Assembly (NCBI GenBank): GCA_950295325.1
Contig: OX485806.1
Coordinates: 17,298,001 to 17,362,000, forward strand
Origin: Polytrichum commune
Lineage: Eukaryota; Streptophyta; Polytrichopsida; Polytrichales; Polytrichaceae
Direction of reading: 5' to 3'
DNA length: 64,000 bases
Shown piece after piece: positions 34,394 through 46,391 of the stretch. The notes beneath the pieces are model-generated. The model worked only from the letters and a program-made list of their open reading frames with translations. It was not told the DNA's origin and ran no database searches. Position 1 is the stretch's first letter, and each line of letters opens with the position of its first letter. The translations under genes were made by a program, and so were the position numbers.

Positions 34394-34446
<53 letters not shown>
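34394..34446 (+). repeat. (CT)n microsatellite, about 26 units
   Basis: Perfect CT repeat of 53 bases. Confidence 0.95.
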
Positions 34447-34449
<3 letters not shown>

Positions 34450-35657
34450 CTTGTTTTATGCCATGTTATACTTAAGCTTATATTTTAAACCTTACACTAA
34501 TACACCTTAAAATAATTGTCATTTCAAGACAAATGACCATTATACAAAAAAATACTAAATCAACATACATGGAAAGAATTCAAGCTTACCATGTAAAGAC
34601 AGTAATGAGGTGACGGATGAATGAGATTACCTTAGTAACAGACGGTAACCAAGTATGTAACCTAAGGTAAAAATAGGGTTACGAGGACTTACCACAGGTA
34701 AGTACCCCAATATAAACCCTTAACCCTAAAATGAGCTTCTTTTTCACCATTCACGCGGGTGAGAGGGGCGGCGAGCAGTGTGTATACACGTTAGGGTAAT
34801 AGAGACACACTTAGAGTAAGGTTAACTAGGATTTACTACCAAGAGGAGGATTCCACTTGGAGTAACACAATCATGGCAAAAGAACAGGTTTGTATACTCA
34901 TTTATTGTTTTTACATTGAGGATGGTTTCTTGAAATACTTGGATGCATTTGAAATGGAATAGTTGTGTGCGACATGGATAACAACTGGGTCCTGCTGTTA
35001 TTTACCTCGTGTACGTAACTAATCCTCAATTTTTTGTTGGTTGGTTGCATGGGCACAGGTGAGGCATGCCCTTCTGTGAGGCCAAAACCACCCCCCTTAA
35101 GCGTCCTAGTCCGGGTGATGGTGTTGAGAATCACATGTATTGTTCGTATCAAAAGAATGATCTCTTTGCATCCCAAGGCATTCATGTCATTTTGAATCAC
35201 TTTGTTTATTAGTAGTGGCCTCTTGGCTTGTGGCCGAATTGGCCTTCTCAAGAGTCCAACCGGCAGCCTTGGCAACACAAGCTCTCAAGGATATTCTCCT
35301 TGGGCCTTTGATTATCCTCTCCTTCACCTTGCCAATGCTAGAGTCCTCCTCTTTCTCCATTGTTATATAAGTGATTGATTTTGACCAAAAAGGATGTAAG
35401 TGTTGAAAAACACTCCCTCAATGGTTAACCTCAAATACAATTGCTTGTAAAAACCACACACCCTCCTAGCTATCTAACCACACAACTCACACATTGACTA
35501 ATTTCATTAAGTCATCTCCTTAAGTCCTAATTCTAAGTCACCCACATCACTCATTAGTTGATGGTTTCACTAGCTTAATCTCCAACTAATTCTTAGGTCT
35601 CCTAATCCCAGCTCGGCTTGGTTCACCCTTGATATGGTGGTAACTTCGGTTGAACAG
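34447..35657. other. Intergenic DNA, no gene seen
   Basis: A 126-aa minus-strand frame at 34898-35278 has no recognisable domain and no supporting context. Confidence 0.35.
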
Positions 35658-36029
35658 GTAGCCCTTAGTCTGCTGGCCTAACCGGTAAGCCCTTAGTATG
35701 CTGGTCGAACAAGTAGCCCTTAGTATGCTGGCCTAACCGGTAAGCCCTTAGTCTGCTGGCCTAACCGGTAAGCCCTTAGTCTGCTGGCCTAACCGGTAAG
35801 CCCTTAGTCTGCTGGTCGAACAGGTAGCCCTTAGTCTGCTGGTCGAACCAGTAGCCCTTAGTCTGCTGGTCGAACCAGTAGCCCTTAGTCTGCTGGTCGA
35901 ACCGGTAGCCCTTAGTCTGCTGGTCGAACAAGTAGCCCTTAGTATGCTGGCCTAACCGGTAAGCCCTTAGTCTGCTGGTCGAACAGGTAGCCCTTAGTCT
36001 GCTGGCCTAACCGGTAGCCCTTAGTCTGA
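35658..36029 (+). repeat. 27-bp minisatellite, 14 copies
   Basis: The unit is about AGTCTGCTGGTCGAACCGGT plus AGCCCTT, 27 or 28 bp. I count fourteen 'CCCTTAG' anchors. Two unit types alternate: 'GGTCGAAC(A/C)(A/G)GTAG' and 'GGCCTAACCGGTAAG', showing higher-order mixing. The array is more GC-rich than its surroundings. There are no unique spacers, so it is not a CRISPR. Confidence 0.92.
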
Positions 36030-37295
36030 TGGGCAGAGCTTAGTACATTTGCAACTAAGGTTTGGCCAAGCTTATTAATGGCCCTAACTAACACACTAAT
36101 TAGGAGTCCACCTAAAGGGATTTCAAACTACAAACTAATTTGGTGACCCTAAGCCTCTAATTAAATACTTTGCTACTTGGTTTTTATGATTTGGACTAAT
36201 TAACTAAACTAACTCCCTAACATCACTAAGGGATAACTAATCCACACACGTGGCTTTCAAGCTATAAGAGCTCACTCCCGTGGGAGAAATTGAGAGAGAG
36301 AGCTTAACTAACTAACTTCACTAGAAACTAACAATCCACACACGTGGCTCAAGCTCTTAAGAGCTTGCTCCCTTGAGAGCGCTTGATGGAGAGAGAGGTA
36401 AATGAGAGAAAAAACACCTTAAGTAGCAAAGAGGGAGAGAGGGAGAGAGGTGAGGATAGGGTGAGAGGATTAGCACCTCCAATCACAATCCCTTAACCTT
36501 CTCCTTCAAAGTAGGGACTAATCCCCATCCACCAAGCTTCCTTCTTCCTAAACTAACAAGATGGATCCAAAAGTGGGCATTTAACCCGCGGAGCTCACCT
36601 TGCTTCACCTTACCCCCTACTCACATTATCAAGGCATACTCTTATTGAAATCAAACCTTGAACTAATCACACAACACCACCTAATGCCTAAAGTTAAATC
36701 CACACCACACTTCACTCTTTTTATGTTTTGTGAATAATCATAACTCATCAAAGTCAACTAAAATTGGTTTCGAAGAGTTAATCACCACATGTGGGCACCA
36801 TTTTGGGCTCACACCTTCACACATTCAATACAATAACGTGTTGTGATTATGACATTTTATGCATTTCTATTGGTTAAGGTTACTAGGAACTTATCTTCTT
36901 GTAAGTACCTCATACACATAGTGGATTAGTTAGGCGTACTTTGTATTGGAGCAAGGAGGTAAATGATTAAACTCCAAAGCATGGGATAGTCAGAAATTTC
37001 ACATATGGTAGTGGACACCTTAGGTTTGCAAAGTATGGAGATAGAGGATGTGGTTATACATGGCATTCTAGTTCAATACATAACATACTTATGTGATATC
37101 ATACATACTACTATTCATAGTTATGTGTAACTCTCTTATGCAAAGTAAAGTTATGTTAGAATATGGGTAGATATGAAGGATTATGCAAGAGTCTTGTAGA
37201 CAATCCCACCCACCCACCCTTGTATTGCAATGAGGAAGAGTTTGAAGGATTTGGCCTCTGAAAAGAGGAAGTTCAAAACTTCGTTTTGAAAAGTC

Positions 37296-37297
<2 letters not shown>
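36030..37297. other. Intergenic DNA with a short direct duplication, no gene seen
   Basis: Two related ~65-bp blocks ('CACACACGTGGCTTTCAAGC' at about 36243 and 'CACACACGTGGCTCAAGCTC' at about 36336) both continue into 'GAGAGAG' runs. Nothing else is supported. Confidence 0.4.

Positions 37298-37342
<45 letters not shown>
37298..37342 (+). repeat. (CT)n microsatellite, about 22 units
   Basis: Perfect CT repeat of about 45 bases. Confidence 0.93.
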
Positions 37343-37344
<2 letters not shown>

Positions 37345-40300
37345 GTGATGAGTTATTTCAAGGGGGAAAATGACCATAAATAAACCTTTGTATTTTCATA
37401 TTATTACGATTAAAGGAAGGGATGCACAAGAAATGCCATGTTTTATCCCAAAAAAAGATCTTTGACCAATCAAATTCACATGGATTATGAGCAGAGTGCT
37501 TGTATGATTCACTAGATGGGAACAACTCAATAGTTGAGCACCTCCACAAATTCTCAATCCAAAATATGCAAAGTACAATAAACTAGCTACAATGCATTTT
37601 AAGTATGTAAATCATCACATATTTTTAACCACATATATGCAAAGAATTCCCTAAAAACTTGAGAGTGTCCAAATGTTAAATTCAATGGTCAATGTGAACA
37701 CAAGCATTTTTTTTATACTTGAACATGAAGAAATATGATGTTCATGCAAAGTTTGCATTGGAGTGGCAATCATTGATTGGAGTCAACACCATTGCATGAG
37801 CTCCCAATACAACAAAATCATGACCGTTTCCCACTTTGACATGTATCATCACATTTTAATCATCTCCATGTTGCATGGCTCATGTGTTTATGGGTTAATA
37901 TCCATGTTAGCTTGAAATTTATAGCTATTTTGATTGCGGATGAGTGACTTAGGTGGGGCTAATGTAGGGGAAAAATCATTCATCAACCAATATTGGGTTG
38001 CTCGGGAAGCTAGCGGTTAATGAGCACTTGGGTCTTAACAATATGGTAAGTTGCCTAGGCTGCATATGTAGGCATATGGATTAGCATACCCATGTCTTAC
38101 CCTATTATGCAAATGTACTCTTTAGTATTATCTCTTTAATTAATACCTACAAGTCAAGAAATTGTCTCCAAACTCCAACATATAAGAGTGGGACATTTGG
38201 AAGTTTTATGACGGTTGAAATGATGTATAGTGGGGGTGATGAAGTATAGCAAGGGGTTTTGGGTGACAATCAAGAGTCAACTTGCAAATGACAACCTCAA
38301 TTACAAACATACAATTTGATCACGAATATGCAAGTTTCGGCTCCAACATTGTGGAATGGGTATAAAATGTGGGCCTTTCAACCTAAGCAAAGCCAAGGGT
38401 AGTGATAGTGGGCCAATTTGTCACTGCTGACATGTATTGTTTCTTCTTTCCATCTTTTAAGGAGCCAAAATGTGGGCTATGGATTTGTGGGGTTTGCGTT
38501 AACTTGTCCACTAAGGAGGTAAAAAGGTAGTGAAGTATTCTATAACTTGGGAATAGCTATTTGTAGATGAATTGACTTTGAAAATAGCATCAGACCTCAT
38601 TATAATATCTTGGAATTTAATTTGATCACGTTGGTTCTCAACACGTAGGATATTTGTTTGTACTGAAATCCCTTCCAACACAATGTATGAGTTTACATAG
38701 ACTCCACAAACCCCAAGATGAACCATTTGTGAATGAATATGTTAGATCATTCATTTTGTGAAAATACTTCTTGAGCATGAAATATTTTCCTTCAAATATA
38801 TGTATATTATGCTTTCCAAGTGAAATGAAGTGAGGGAAGAAGTAACTTTGTGACAATAATCACACAAGCTAGGTAGATTAAACTCTTAAGGGCCAGTGCA
38901 TTCCTAAACACCTTCTTTATCTTTCTTTTTTTCTCCTTTTGCCAGAGTAAATGGAGTTGGCCTGGCTAAATGGTGCTTTAACTTCATGGAACCAGATTGG
39001 TACATATAACAACCAACAATCTGCAAGACCAGCTTGTTTCATGTTTTAGATGTTTACTTGAAATGATTCAGCAGCTCTTCTGTGTAAGATGCCACCTTTA
39101 AATTGGTATTTTGACAAAGAAAGAGGTACCGTAACTCTCTAGTAGCTTGGGTAGAAAATAATGAATTTTAAAGGTGCCTAAATTTCTAGGAAATTAATTT
39201 TGTTGAGTGTCAAAATAAAAAAAACAATATTCAAAGAGTGCTTAAAATCATAACAATGCAAGTGACATTCACTAGAATCCAACAAAGTATTCTCTCATAA
39301 AGACCACTCTGTATAACTCTCACACAAAACTAAATATGTTGCCAAGCAAAACCTTGATAAACAAGTAAAAGACAAACTAAAGGGCAAGGAGTGTTGGTTA
39401 AGGGGAGTGTTCAAGTTAATTATAGCCACCATAAATGAAATTAGGAAAACCATCCGTGAATTATAGAAATGACTTGGATGAATGTCTAACTTATTATTAA
39501 ATGTTTTTTAATATGCCCAATTTTAGAATATTATATTATGGGATGCCTAACTCACCACATCATTCCCGTAGTGAAGGTGTAGCCAAACCAACATAGATTT
39601 TTCCTCTTCTTCACCATACATTTGGAAAGAAAAAAAATATGAGAACCATCTTGCATATCATTTTTTGGTAAGTTTTTCCTAGCATATGCTCCATTGTCTT
39701 TCCTAGCACAATCTCATATATGAAAAATATTGTAATGGTTGCGTATAAGTGTTTCATCTCTCATATATATGGGTATAAATTATCAATATCTCACAATCTT
39801 TTACAAATTAGAAACTTAGCTTCAACTTCGTCTATGCAAAGCCTTGTGTTTTGTATGAAATTGGCTTCTACCATGGGATCCACTACTTCAAGTGCTCATA
39901 TAGAGTGAATGTGTGGAGCATATGTAGACCTTCTCTCCTCTGAAGTGAATTCATTTGATTTAACAACCCTTGATCTTAGTGCTTGGTGTATAATGTGTGG
40001 TCAAAGGCTTGGTTCATGGTATCTATACAAACTCGTCCAACTTAGGTGAGTAACCTCTACTAAAAAGCAAAGCCCCTACATGTTGACCGCCAATTCATTA
40101 TATTATACTCCACTAAACCAATTTGGGGTCTTTGTTGGCAATTTTGAAGTCATAATGTCATCAAATAAATATTTGAAGAAAATAAAAGAGTGTTTTGTGT
40201 TTTCACCCTCCTAATGGATAAGTTTACATAAATATCATGAACCTTTGATGAGATGGAATTGTGGTATACAAACATATCTCTGGTCCACCCAACATCAAAA

Positions 40301-40485
40301 CTTGAATCCTATAAGATGGTGGCTAAATTACTTTGACTAGACTAATTTGGGGTCCTTGAAAATACTTCCGTTGTCATATCAACTTAAAACACATTTCAAT
40401 ACTTTTGTGGTGTGGATGAACGAGAGATACACTTGTATGCAATAATCCCTCTTGCCCAAATGCTTGGTTGTGGTTAGGCCCTAAC
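37343..40485. other. AT-rich intergenic DNA, no gene seen
   Basis: No frame with a recognisable domain on either strand and no clear inverted-repeat element. Confidence 0.35.
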
Positions 40486-40707
40486 TAAGAGCGTCTCCAC
40501 CAAGCTGGGTACCTGGCAGGTGAACGGCACTCCGGGTATATTGCTGCCAGGGCCGCCAAGTCCCAACGTCCATCAGTCATCGCTATTTGGTAAAAGGGTC
40601 CCGGTGCGGGCATTTCAGAGGAGTTCGCTGGGTATTTTCGCCTCGGTTACCGAGCTTCCCACGCCAACGCCATCGCCCATATTTCCTTTCTTTGGATTTA
40701 TTCTAAT

Positions 40708-40842
40708 ATGTCAGCAAGGGGAGAAGATGTGGCTGCAACGGGTGGGAGGACAAAGAAGGGCAGGAACTTCTGCCCGGAGGAGGAAGAAGTATTTAATGTA
40801 GGGGTATTATGTCTAGATGTTAGATTTGAACACACCGTTTAA
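40708..40842 (+). pseudogene. Exon-like ORF with SANT/Myb-like start, in Harbinger element
   Basis: ATG at 40708 opens a 44-aa frame containing 'TKKGRNFCPEEEEVF' at residues 15-29, resembling the beginning of a SANT/Myb-like domain in which basic residues precede an 'F..EEE' segment. PIF/Harbinger elements commonly carry a second ORF with such a domain. A donor-like AAT|GTAGGG occurs at 40797/40798, and an acceptor-like TTTATTGCAGAG lies before the ATG at 41477, so the two frames could be exons of one ORF. This is inference from short motifs. Confidence 0.35.
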
Positions 40843-41010
40843 TTATATAATTCCCTAATATGGTGTATTATTATGATGTCTTACTATAGTTATAACTCAC
40901 ATAAGATTTTTTTTTTCAACCCTATGTTCATTATAAAAAATTAGCTCACCCTATTTTGTGTTTAAGGATTGCCTATGTTCATTACAAAATTCATTTGACA
41001 TGCAATGAGA

Positions 41011-41190
41011 ACTAGCATGAACAAGCATCACCACAAATCAATAACAATGCAAACAATCATCATCACCATCATGAGAATCAATGAACTATGAACTTGAATT
41101 ACTAGCATGAACAAGCATCACCACAAATCAATAACAATGCAAACAATCATCATCACCATCATGAGAATCAATGAACTATGAACTTGAATT
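41011..41190 (+). repeat. Perfect 90-bp tandem duplication
   Basis: 41011-41100 and 41101-41190 appear identical, starting ACTAGCATGAACAAGCATCA, and a third partial unit begins at 41191 (ACTAGCATGAAC). The lack of differences points to a recent duplication, or to an assembly artefact. Confidence 0.9.
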
Positions 41191-41476
41191 ACTAGCATGA
41201 ACTATGGACCCCAGTTGCACTACTTGGGGTCTTTGTTTTTTACATTCTACTTAATTTAATACACACTTTTACTTTTTAAATTGACATTTTTACATTTAGG
41301 GTCACACTTTTACATTTACTTTTAATACTTTTAAATTGAAAAGTAAAGTAAAAGCTATTACAAGTAACTATATAATGAGGATTTTTTATTTATTAAAATA
41401 TATCCAAAGTATTTAGTGCCTTACATTCTACTACCTTACATTTTATTAGTCTATAACCGTTCATTTTATTGCAGAG

Positions 41477-41779
41477 ATGGTTGAGCTTGAGATACATGAG
41501 GCAAAAAAACCTAGAATTGCACAAGTCATTGCTCTTAACCTCATAGAATCTATAAAGATTTTAGAGTTAGTTTATGATTCAAATACAAAAGGTTGTAAAA
41601 CTCCTGGACACACTCAAAAGTTGTATGATCGTTTGTATGTTATTCCGTGTACAAAAACCCTAGAGTGGCATTATTTCCATAAAATATTTATGGACGCAAC
41701 ATCTAGGGTAGAATTGACTGTTCATACAAAACAACAATATTACGTTCATTATTGGCCCCACATGAATTGGATTTGCTAA
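41477..41779 (+). pseudogene. Second exon-like ORF in Harbinger element, unknown
   Basis: A 100-aa ATG-initiated frame, immediately after an acceptor-like TTGCAGAG. It includes 'KTPGHTQKLYDRL' and ends 'HYWPHMNWIC'. It sits in the expected place for the rest of a small accessory ORF of the element. I recognise no domain with confidence. Confidence 0.3.
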
Positions 41780-42065
41780 TTATCTCGTATTAGTGTAGTG
41801 TTTTATTTCATTCCCGGGCGGGGCAATAAAATTCGTGCAGTGAAACCGGGCAGAAAATATATTCTCGGGCAGGGCATCTAATCACGGGCAGGGCTTCGGG
41901 GCCTGCTTATCCCGGGCGGGGGTCGGCCTCGGAGCGGGTCTGCAAGCCGGTATGTACCCGGGCTAGTGGGCCTCAGGGGATGTGCCGGGCATCCCACACT
42001 GTGCCGGGGCTGCCACCGAGGCCATTATGCCCGGGGCTGTACCCAGGCTAGTGGGGATGCTCTAA

Positions 42066-43916
42066 GTTGCCACAAATATGTATTCCAAACTTCAAGATTC
42101 TCAACCAGTTTCATTACATGGTTCATGCACTTGGTTAAACATCTCGCATCCAAAATTGTTGCATGTTGCAATTATAAAAATCCATGTCCGCATCTAGGGT
42201 TGGCGGGGGACTTGATCAGCCAACCTGAAGATTAACTTAATTTACATGTCCCAATTTTACCTCAGATCCCTCAAGGAAACAAACTGCTCGATTAATGTTA
42301 TCGGTAACTTTGTCATATCATTACTGAATTGATGAGTTGTGTTCATGGGCTCAACTACAAATTCAAGAATAAAGACTCCAAGTGCCAAAATCCATTACCT
42401 CAGACTAAATATGAAGTCAAGGCAATTGAGTATTATTATCATTAGCCCTAAGCCTCACCACTAAGAATAATCAGCCCACTGAAATGGGATTGTCGGGCCA
42501 AGGCTAATTATAAGAGCGTAGGGCTTAGCCTTGCCCCATGATTTAGATTCCACAAGTCACAATTGGTTGTCCACTCTGTCTCAACTCCTGCATAACTTAA
42601 TTACGAGCCTAGTTCAAATCTCACCCAAGCAGCCTTAGGCTTACAAGTTGGATCACTAATACAATTACTACGCCTTGCCCCATGCTAGATCACAACTTCA
42701 TTTGACTAGCCCTGCCCCTCCCATGCCTCCTTCACTGCCCGTCTTCCTGCCCGCACATGTGTGGGAACTCTTCCATGTTGGGAACCAATGTGATAATATT
42801 ACAAGTAGTAGTAGCAACGACAACAACATCAGTAGTAGTTTTATATGTATAACTACGTTGGACATCGGATTTAGTTATAAAGAACCACATTAGTGTAGAC
42901 TAATTCATCTTAGATGAAGTGGTCTCAAACCAATGGGGGGCATTTTGATGTTGGATGGATGAGAGATACACTCATACGCAATACCTCTTCTCATCCAACA
43001 AACCTAGAGGTTGGTTGAGATGTTCAAGTTGTAATTGGATGTTGCCACCATTTGTCACTATGAGCAAGTGACATGTTCAAATCTACACCTAAGATTGTTT
43101 TTAAAAGCATTTGAGCACAATCAATATTATTGACTTACTTGATTTTTACTGGGTCTTGTTTGTTGATTAAAGAAGAATGTAAACACAACAACATCGTTTT
43201 TGAGTAACATGTTTGCAATTTATTAGTTTTTGAGAGATGTAATGGCCCAAGTGAGATGATGTGAGGCCACATCCACCTGCGTCACTGTGGCGTTGTGAAC
43301 GTCTCCCGTGTGGTCAAGGGCTAGGAAGATCTCGGCTGTCGATTGCGATATGACATATCTAAAGGCTCTTATGCTGCCCCAACTTTTGGCTTCTCTTCCC
43401 CTTGGGTAGAGCTTGAAAAACTTCACGTTGAATGAAATCTCCACCTCCATCCACTCATGAATCTTGGATGAATAATTTCAAACTAATTCCTTCATGAAAA
43501 GGACTGGTGGAAGAGATGATGCCAACCGGGGGGGGGGGTCAAACTCCAATGGAAACCCTCTAGGAACCTTCAAAATCCCGCACAAATGCTCTCATACAAT
43601 GGGACGAACAATCAACCCCTTCATCTTGCAAATATTGATTACTCAATTGCCAAAATTTCATCCGTCAAAAGTTTTTTTTTCATGTTGCCTTAGCAATCTC
43701 GTAGACCGTAGGATAGGCCTTTGTGAATGGATGGCTTCGATCCGGTTCGCCCACGACCACACACCCTCCATTCACAACGCCTCAGTGACATGGCACATCC
43801 ACTAACTCATGGACAAGCCGAGTTGACCAACAACATTGGCAGGCGACATGATAAGCATAATTTCGTGCCCATGGTTTATTTATTTAATTGTGTTATATGT
43901 AGCCTACCCCCCTAGA
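42066..43916. other. Intergenic DNA, no gene seen
   Basis: A G run of 9 lies near 43531-43539. Short frames on both strands (42675-42893, 43223-43450, 43494-43805) have no recognisable domain. Confidence 0.35.
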
Positions 43917-44006
43917 GGGTTGGAGCGAACCAACCCGTGCACTGGTTCCTTGGAGACAGGGGTTGAGGCATCCAACAAGGAACGAGGGTATGGGTTGGTT
44001 CGCCCA
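43917..44006. mobile_element. Small palindromic element, GGGCGAACCAACCC family, copy 3
   Basis: The left arm (GCGAACCAACCCGTGCACTG, then GTTCCTTG) pairs with the right arm (CAAGGAACGAGGGTATGGG, then TTGGTTCGCCC) around a ~30-bp spacer with 'GGAGACAGGGGTTGAGGCAT'. This is the unexpanded form of the 18285-18525 array. Confidence 0.7.
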
Positions 44007-44818
44007 AATCCCCTTGGAGCCCTTCACTGTAACCTAGTTCCCGGTTTGCACTTACAACTTAATGTTATTAATTATTAAGAGTCCTGCAGCAACATCAAAT
44101 GTTTCTCATCCCAACTGGTGAGGGTCTGGAGCTTTGGTCGGGATCCTGCTGCCTGCCTGCTTCACACATAAACAAGTGTCTTCCCACCTAAAACCATGTT
44201 TCAATTCTTCATCTTCTTCTTCATCTTCTTCAACTTCTGTCACTTGTGGCCAACATTTTGTCGAATCTGATCAAACAGCGGATTGTGCATTCTGGCACAT
44301 GTAGGTAGGTGAGTCTGTTTTTATACTTTTATACGGTGCCTTAACTTACTTCTCAAGGTCAACAACATCCTTGAAGAATAGGCATGCATAAAACACAAAC
44401 TTTAATTAATACCTTCACCATATATGGGATATCATGATTTGGCAGAGCCTCTTGAGTGTGCCGGCATCGTTTGGGACACTATATATAACTTATATATGCG
44501 TAAAGAAGTGGAGAAACATGTCATCTACGTACGATGATGTGATTGGGAAGTACGACAATATGTGGGGAGGGAACAAGCTCGTGTGCTGTAGACATCACAT
44601 TGGACAAGTGCACTGGAACATGAGACCAACTAAGGGTTGGTTTAGTCATGCATGTTTAGTGTTTTTACGTAGAGAGGTCTTTCACGGTTATGTCGGGAGC
44701 AACCGATTGCCAAGCTCTCTTTTTCAGGTCCCTGGTGGCTTTGTCATTGAAATAAACTTGTTTCAATTGTCTCAAAAAGAAAACATTCTAAAATTTCGTT
44801 GAGTTATATACATTGATT
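44007..44818. other. Intergenic DNA, no gene seen
   Basis: Contains a CTTCTTCAT tract near 44210-44235 and a 122-aa frame (44434-44802) without a recognisable domain. Confidence 0.35.
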
Positions 44819-44820
44819 CT

Positions 44821-46391
44821 CAAAACTAAGTCAGTAGGAAAACCAACAAATTATGGGGAAGTCGATATTGATCTTTTTGCCCACCTGTAAATTGGGTCAC
44901 ACGTGCAATTGAACTGGCTATCATCCTTCCAAATTCCAACTCAAGTGTTATAGCAACGAGAGAGAAACTGTATTTTGAATGAACATAGGTCTATTGACTC
45001 GGTTTTGGAATTGTTTTCATCACTCACCTTCAATTGCAAGAAAAAATTTACGATGTTGCCTAGAGTTCTTCCTCTCAGTTATGGTTAGTAGTGTGGTCTC
45101 GTAGAGACATTTTCTCTTACCGTTGAGAAGGTTTTCTTTGCCCATGAGAGTATTACCAGAGGAGAGGAGGTTAAATGCTATAGCCATGTTGCAGCATGGG
45201 CATAGCACACGTGAAGTGTCAAAATTGTTGGGCGCCTCTCAATTTACATGCTCTAGTATTTGTAGAGAGTGTGTTCCTTACATGGAGCCTTCAAGAGGAG
45301 GGTGCCCACGAAGTAGCACCCCTGCTCAACAACGAGTGTGTGTAAGAGCCATCACAGTTGGTGGACTAGACAATGTTGTAGGTGTGAGGAATGCTTTGAA
45401 TAAACACATGAATGTGGTAGTGGCACCAACATAGCGAGGCGTGCACTTCATGAAGCATGTCTTGGGTCATTAGAGAAGCATAAGAAGTCGTTGCTCATAA
45501 ACAAGGATGTGTGTTGCAAGTTGGAAGTTGCTCAACATCATCAAGATTGGACCATCCATGATTGGTATAGGGTGATTTTTACTGATGACCATAAGGTCAA
45601 TCAATTTCAGTTTGATGATCGTACTTGGTGTGTGGGTGAAGGATGGAGAATCTCAAATACAAACTCATCATTTTAGTCATACACTTAAACATGGAGGTGG
45701 TGCAATTTTTGTGTGGCATTGTATGATTTCTAGTGGCATGGGTTACATGTGCAAGATAGAGGGGAAGATGACACAAGCTCTATATCTTGACATTCTTCAA
45801 GATGAAGTCATGAAGAGAATTGAATGGTACCGTTGCAACCCTATTTGTCTCATACTTCAACATGATAATGATCCTAAACATACTGCAAACTTAGTCAAAC
45901 AATGATTGTCAATGCAAAATTTTGATGTACTTATTTGGCCTCCTTAGTCACCTACCCTAAATCCAATTAACCATGTGTGGGCACTTGTGAAACATAAATT
46001 TAATGAGTATCCAACACTAGCCAAAGGAATGCTTCAATTGTGGGAGTGTGCGCAACCTTCTTTCCATTCCATCACTCATGAGTAGTGTCAAACGATCTAA
46101 CCTAGCATGCCCAATCGTATGCAAGCTATTTTAGCTTCTAAAGGAGGGTGGACAAATTATTGATCTAAAAGTAGATGTAGATTAAAATTGAGTCAATGTA
46201 TATAGTTCTTTTCAAATCATTGTTTCTCCATGTGTAGTTTCGCAATACACATGAGAACTTGGAAAATGATGTACTAGACTATGACTATTAACTTACACAA
46301 GTGAAATTTTGTACATCCTTGTTTTTATTTGCATGGCATTGTATGTGAAAATGAATGTAGTAAATTATTGACTCAGTTTTGAGAGTCAGTG
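44821..46391. mobile_element. Tc1-like transposon, 1571 bp, TA target duplication
   Basis: The left end is CATTGATTCTCAAAACTAAG and the right end, read on the minus strand, is CACTGACTCTCAAAACTGAG; about 22 of the first 26 positions agree. TA flanks both sides (44819-44820 and 46392-46393). The CACTG-type terminus, the TA duplication, the length and the broken transposase inside all fit the Tc1 branch of Tc1/mariner. A direct partial copy of the right-end motif (TATTGACTCGGTTTTGG) lies inside at about 44993, so the left end may carry a double repeat. Confidence 0.82.
45144..46163 (+). pseudogene. Tc1-like (DD34E-spaced) transposase pseudogene
   Basis: The reading starts at ATG 45144 with an N-terminal helix-turn-helix region ('GHSTREVSKLLGASQ'), then needs a frame change near 45435 and another near 45650. 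The catalytic region shows 'FTDDHKVNQF' (first Asp), 'LQHDNDPKHTA' (second Asp) and, exactly 34 residues further, 'LNPINHVW', where Asn replaces the expected Glu. Stop codons interrupt the frame at about 45904 (TGA) and 45946 (TAG), with more near the C-terminus ('GGWTNY' end). It is therefore dead by at least two frameshifts, several stops and loss of the third catalytic residue. Confidence 0.82.

Larger units (their letters stand above)
40489..42062. mobile_element. PIF/Harbinger-like element, 1574 bp, TAA target duplication
   Basis: The element starts GAGCGTCTCCACCAAGCTGG and ends CCAGGCTAGTGGGGATGCTC, giving TIRs of about 20 bp (GAGCRTCYCCACYARCYTGG), a form widespread in plant Harbinger MITEs. 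TAA flanks both ends (40486-40488 and 42063-42065). The right ~240 bp is GC-rich with repeated CCGGGC/GGGCAGGGC motifs, a possible subterminal binding array. No transposase frame remains, but two exon-like frames are present. It also holds a perfect 90-bp tandem duplication. Confidence 0.78.

Noticed and set aside
35658..36029. CRISPR-like repeat array
   Set aside because: Units are directly adjacent with no unique spacers, and the genome context is plant; it is a minisatellite.
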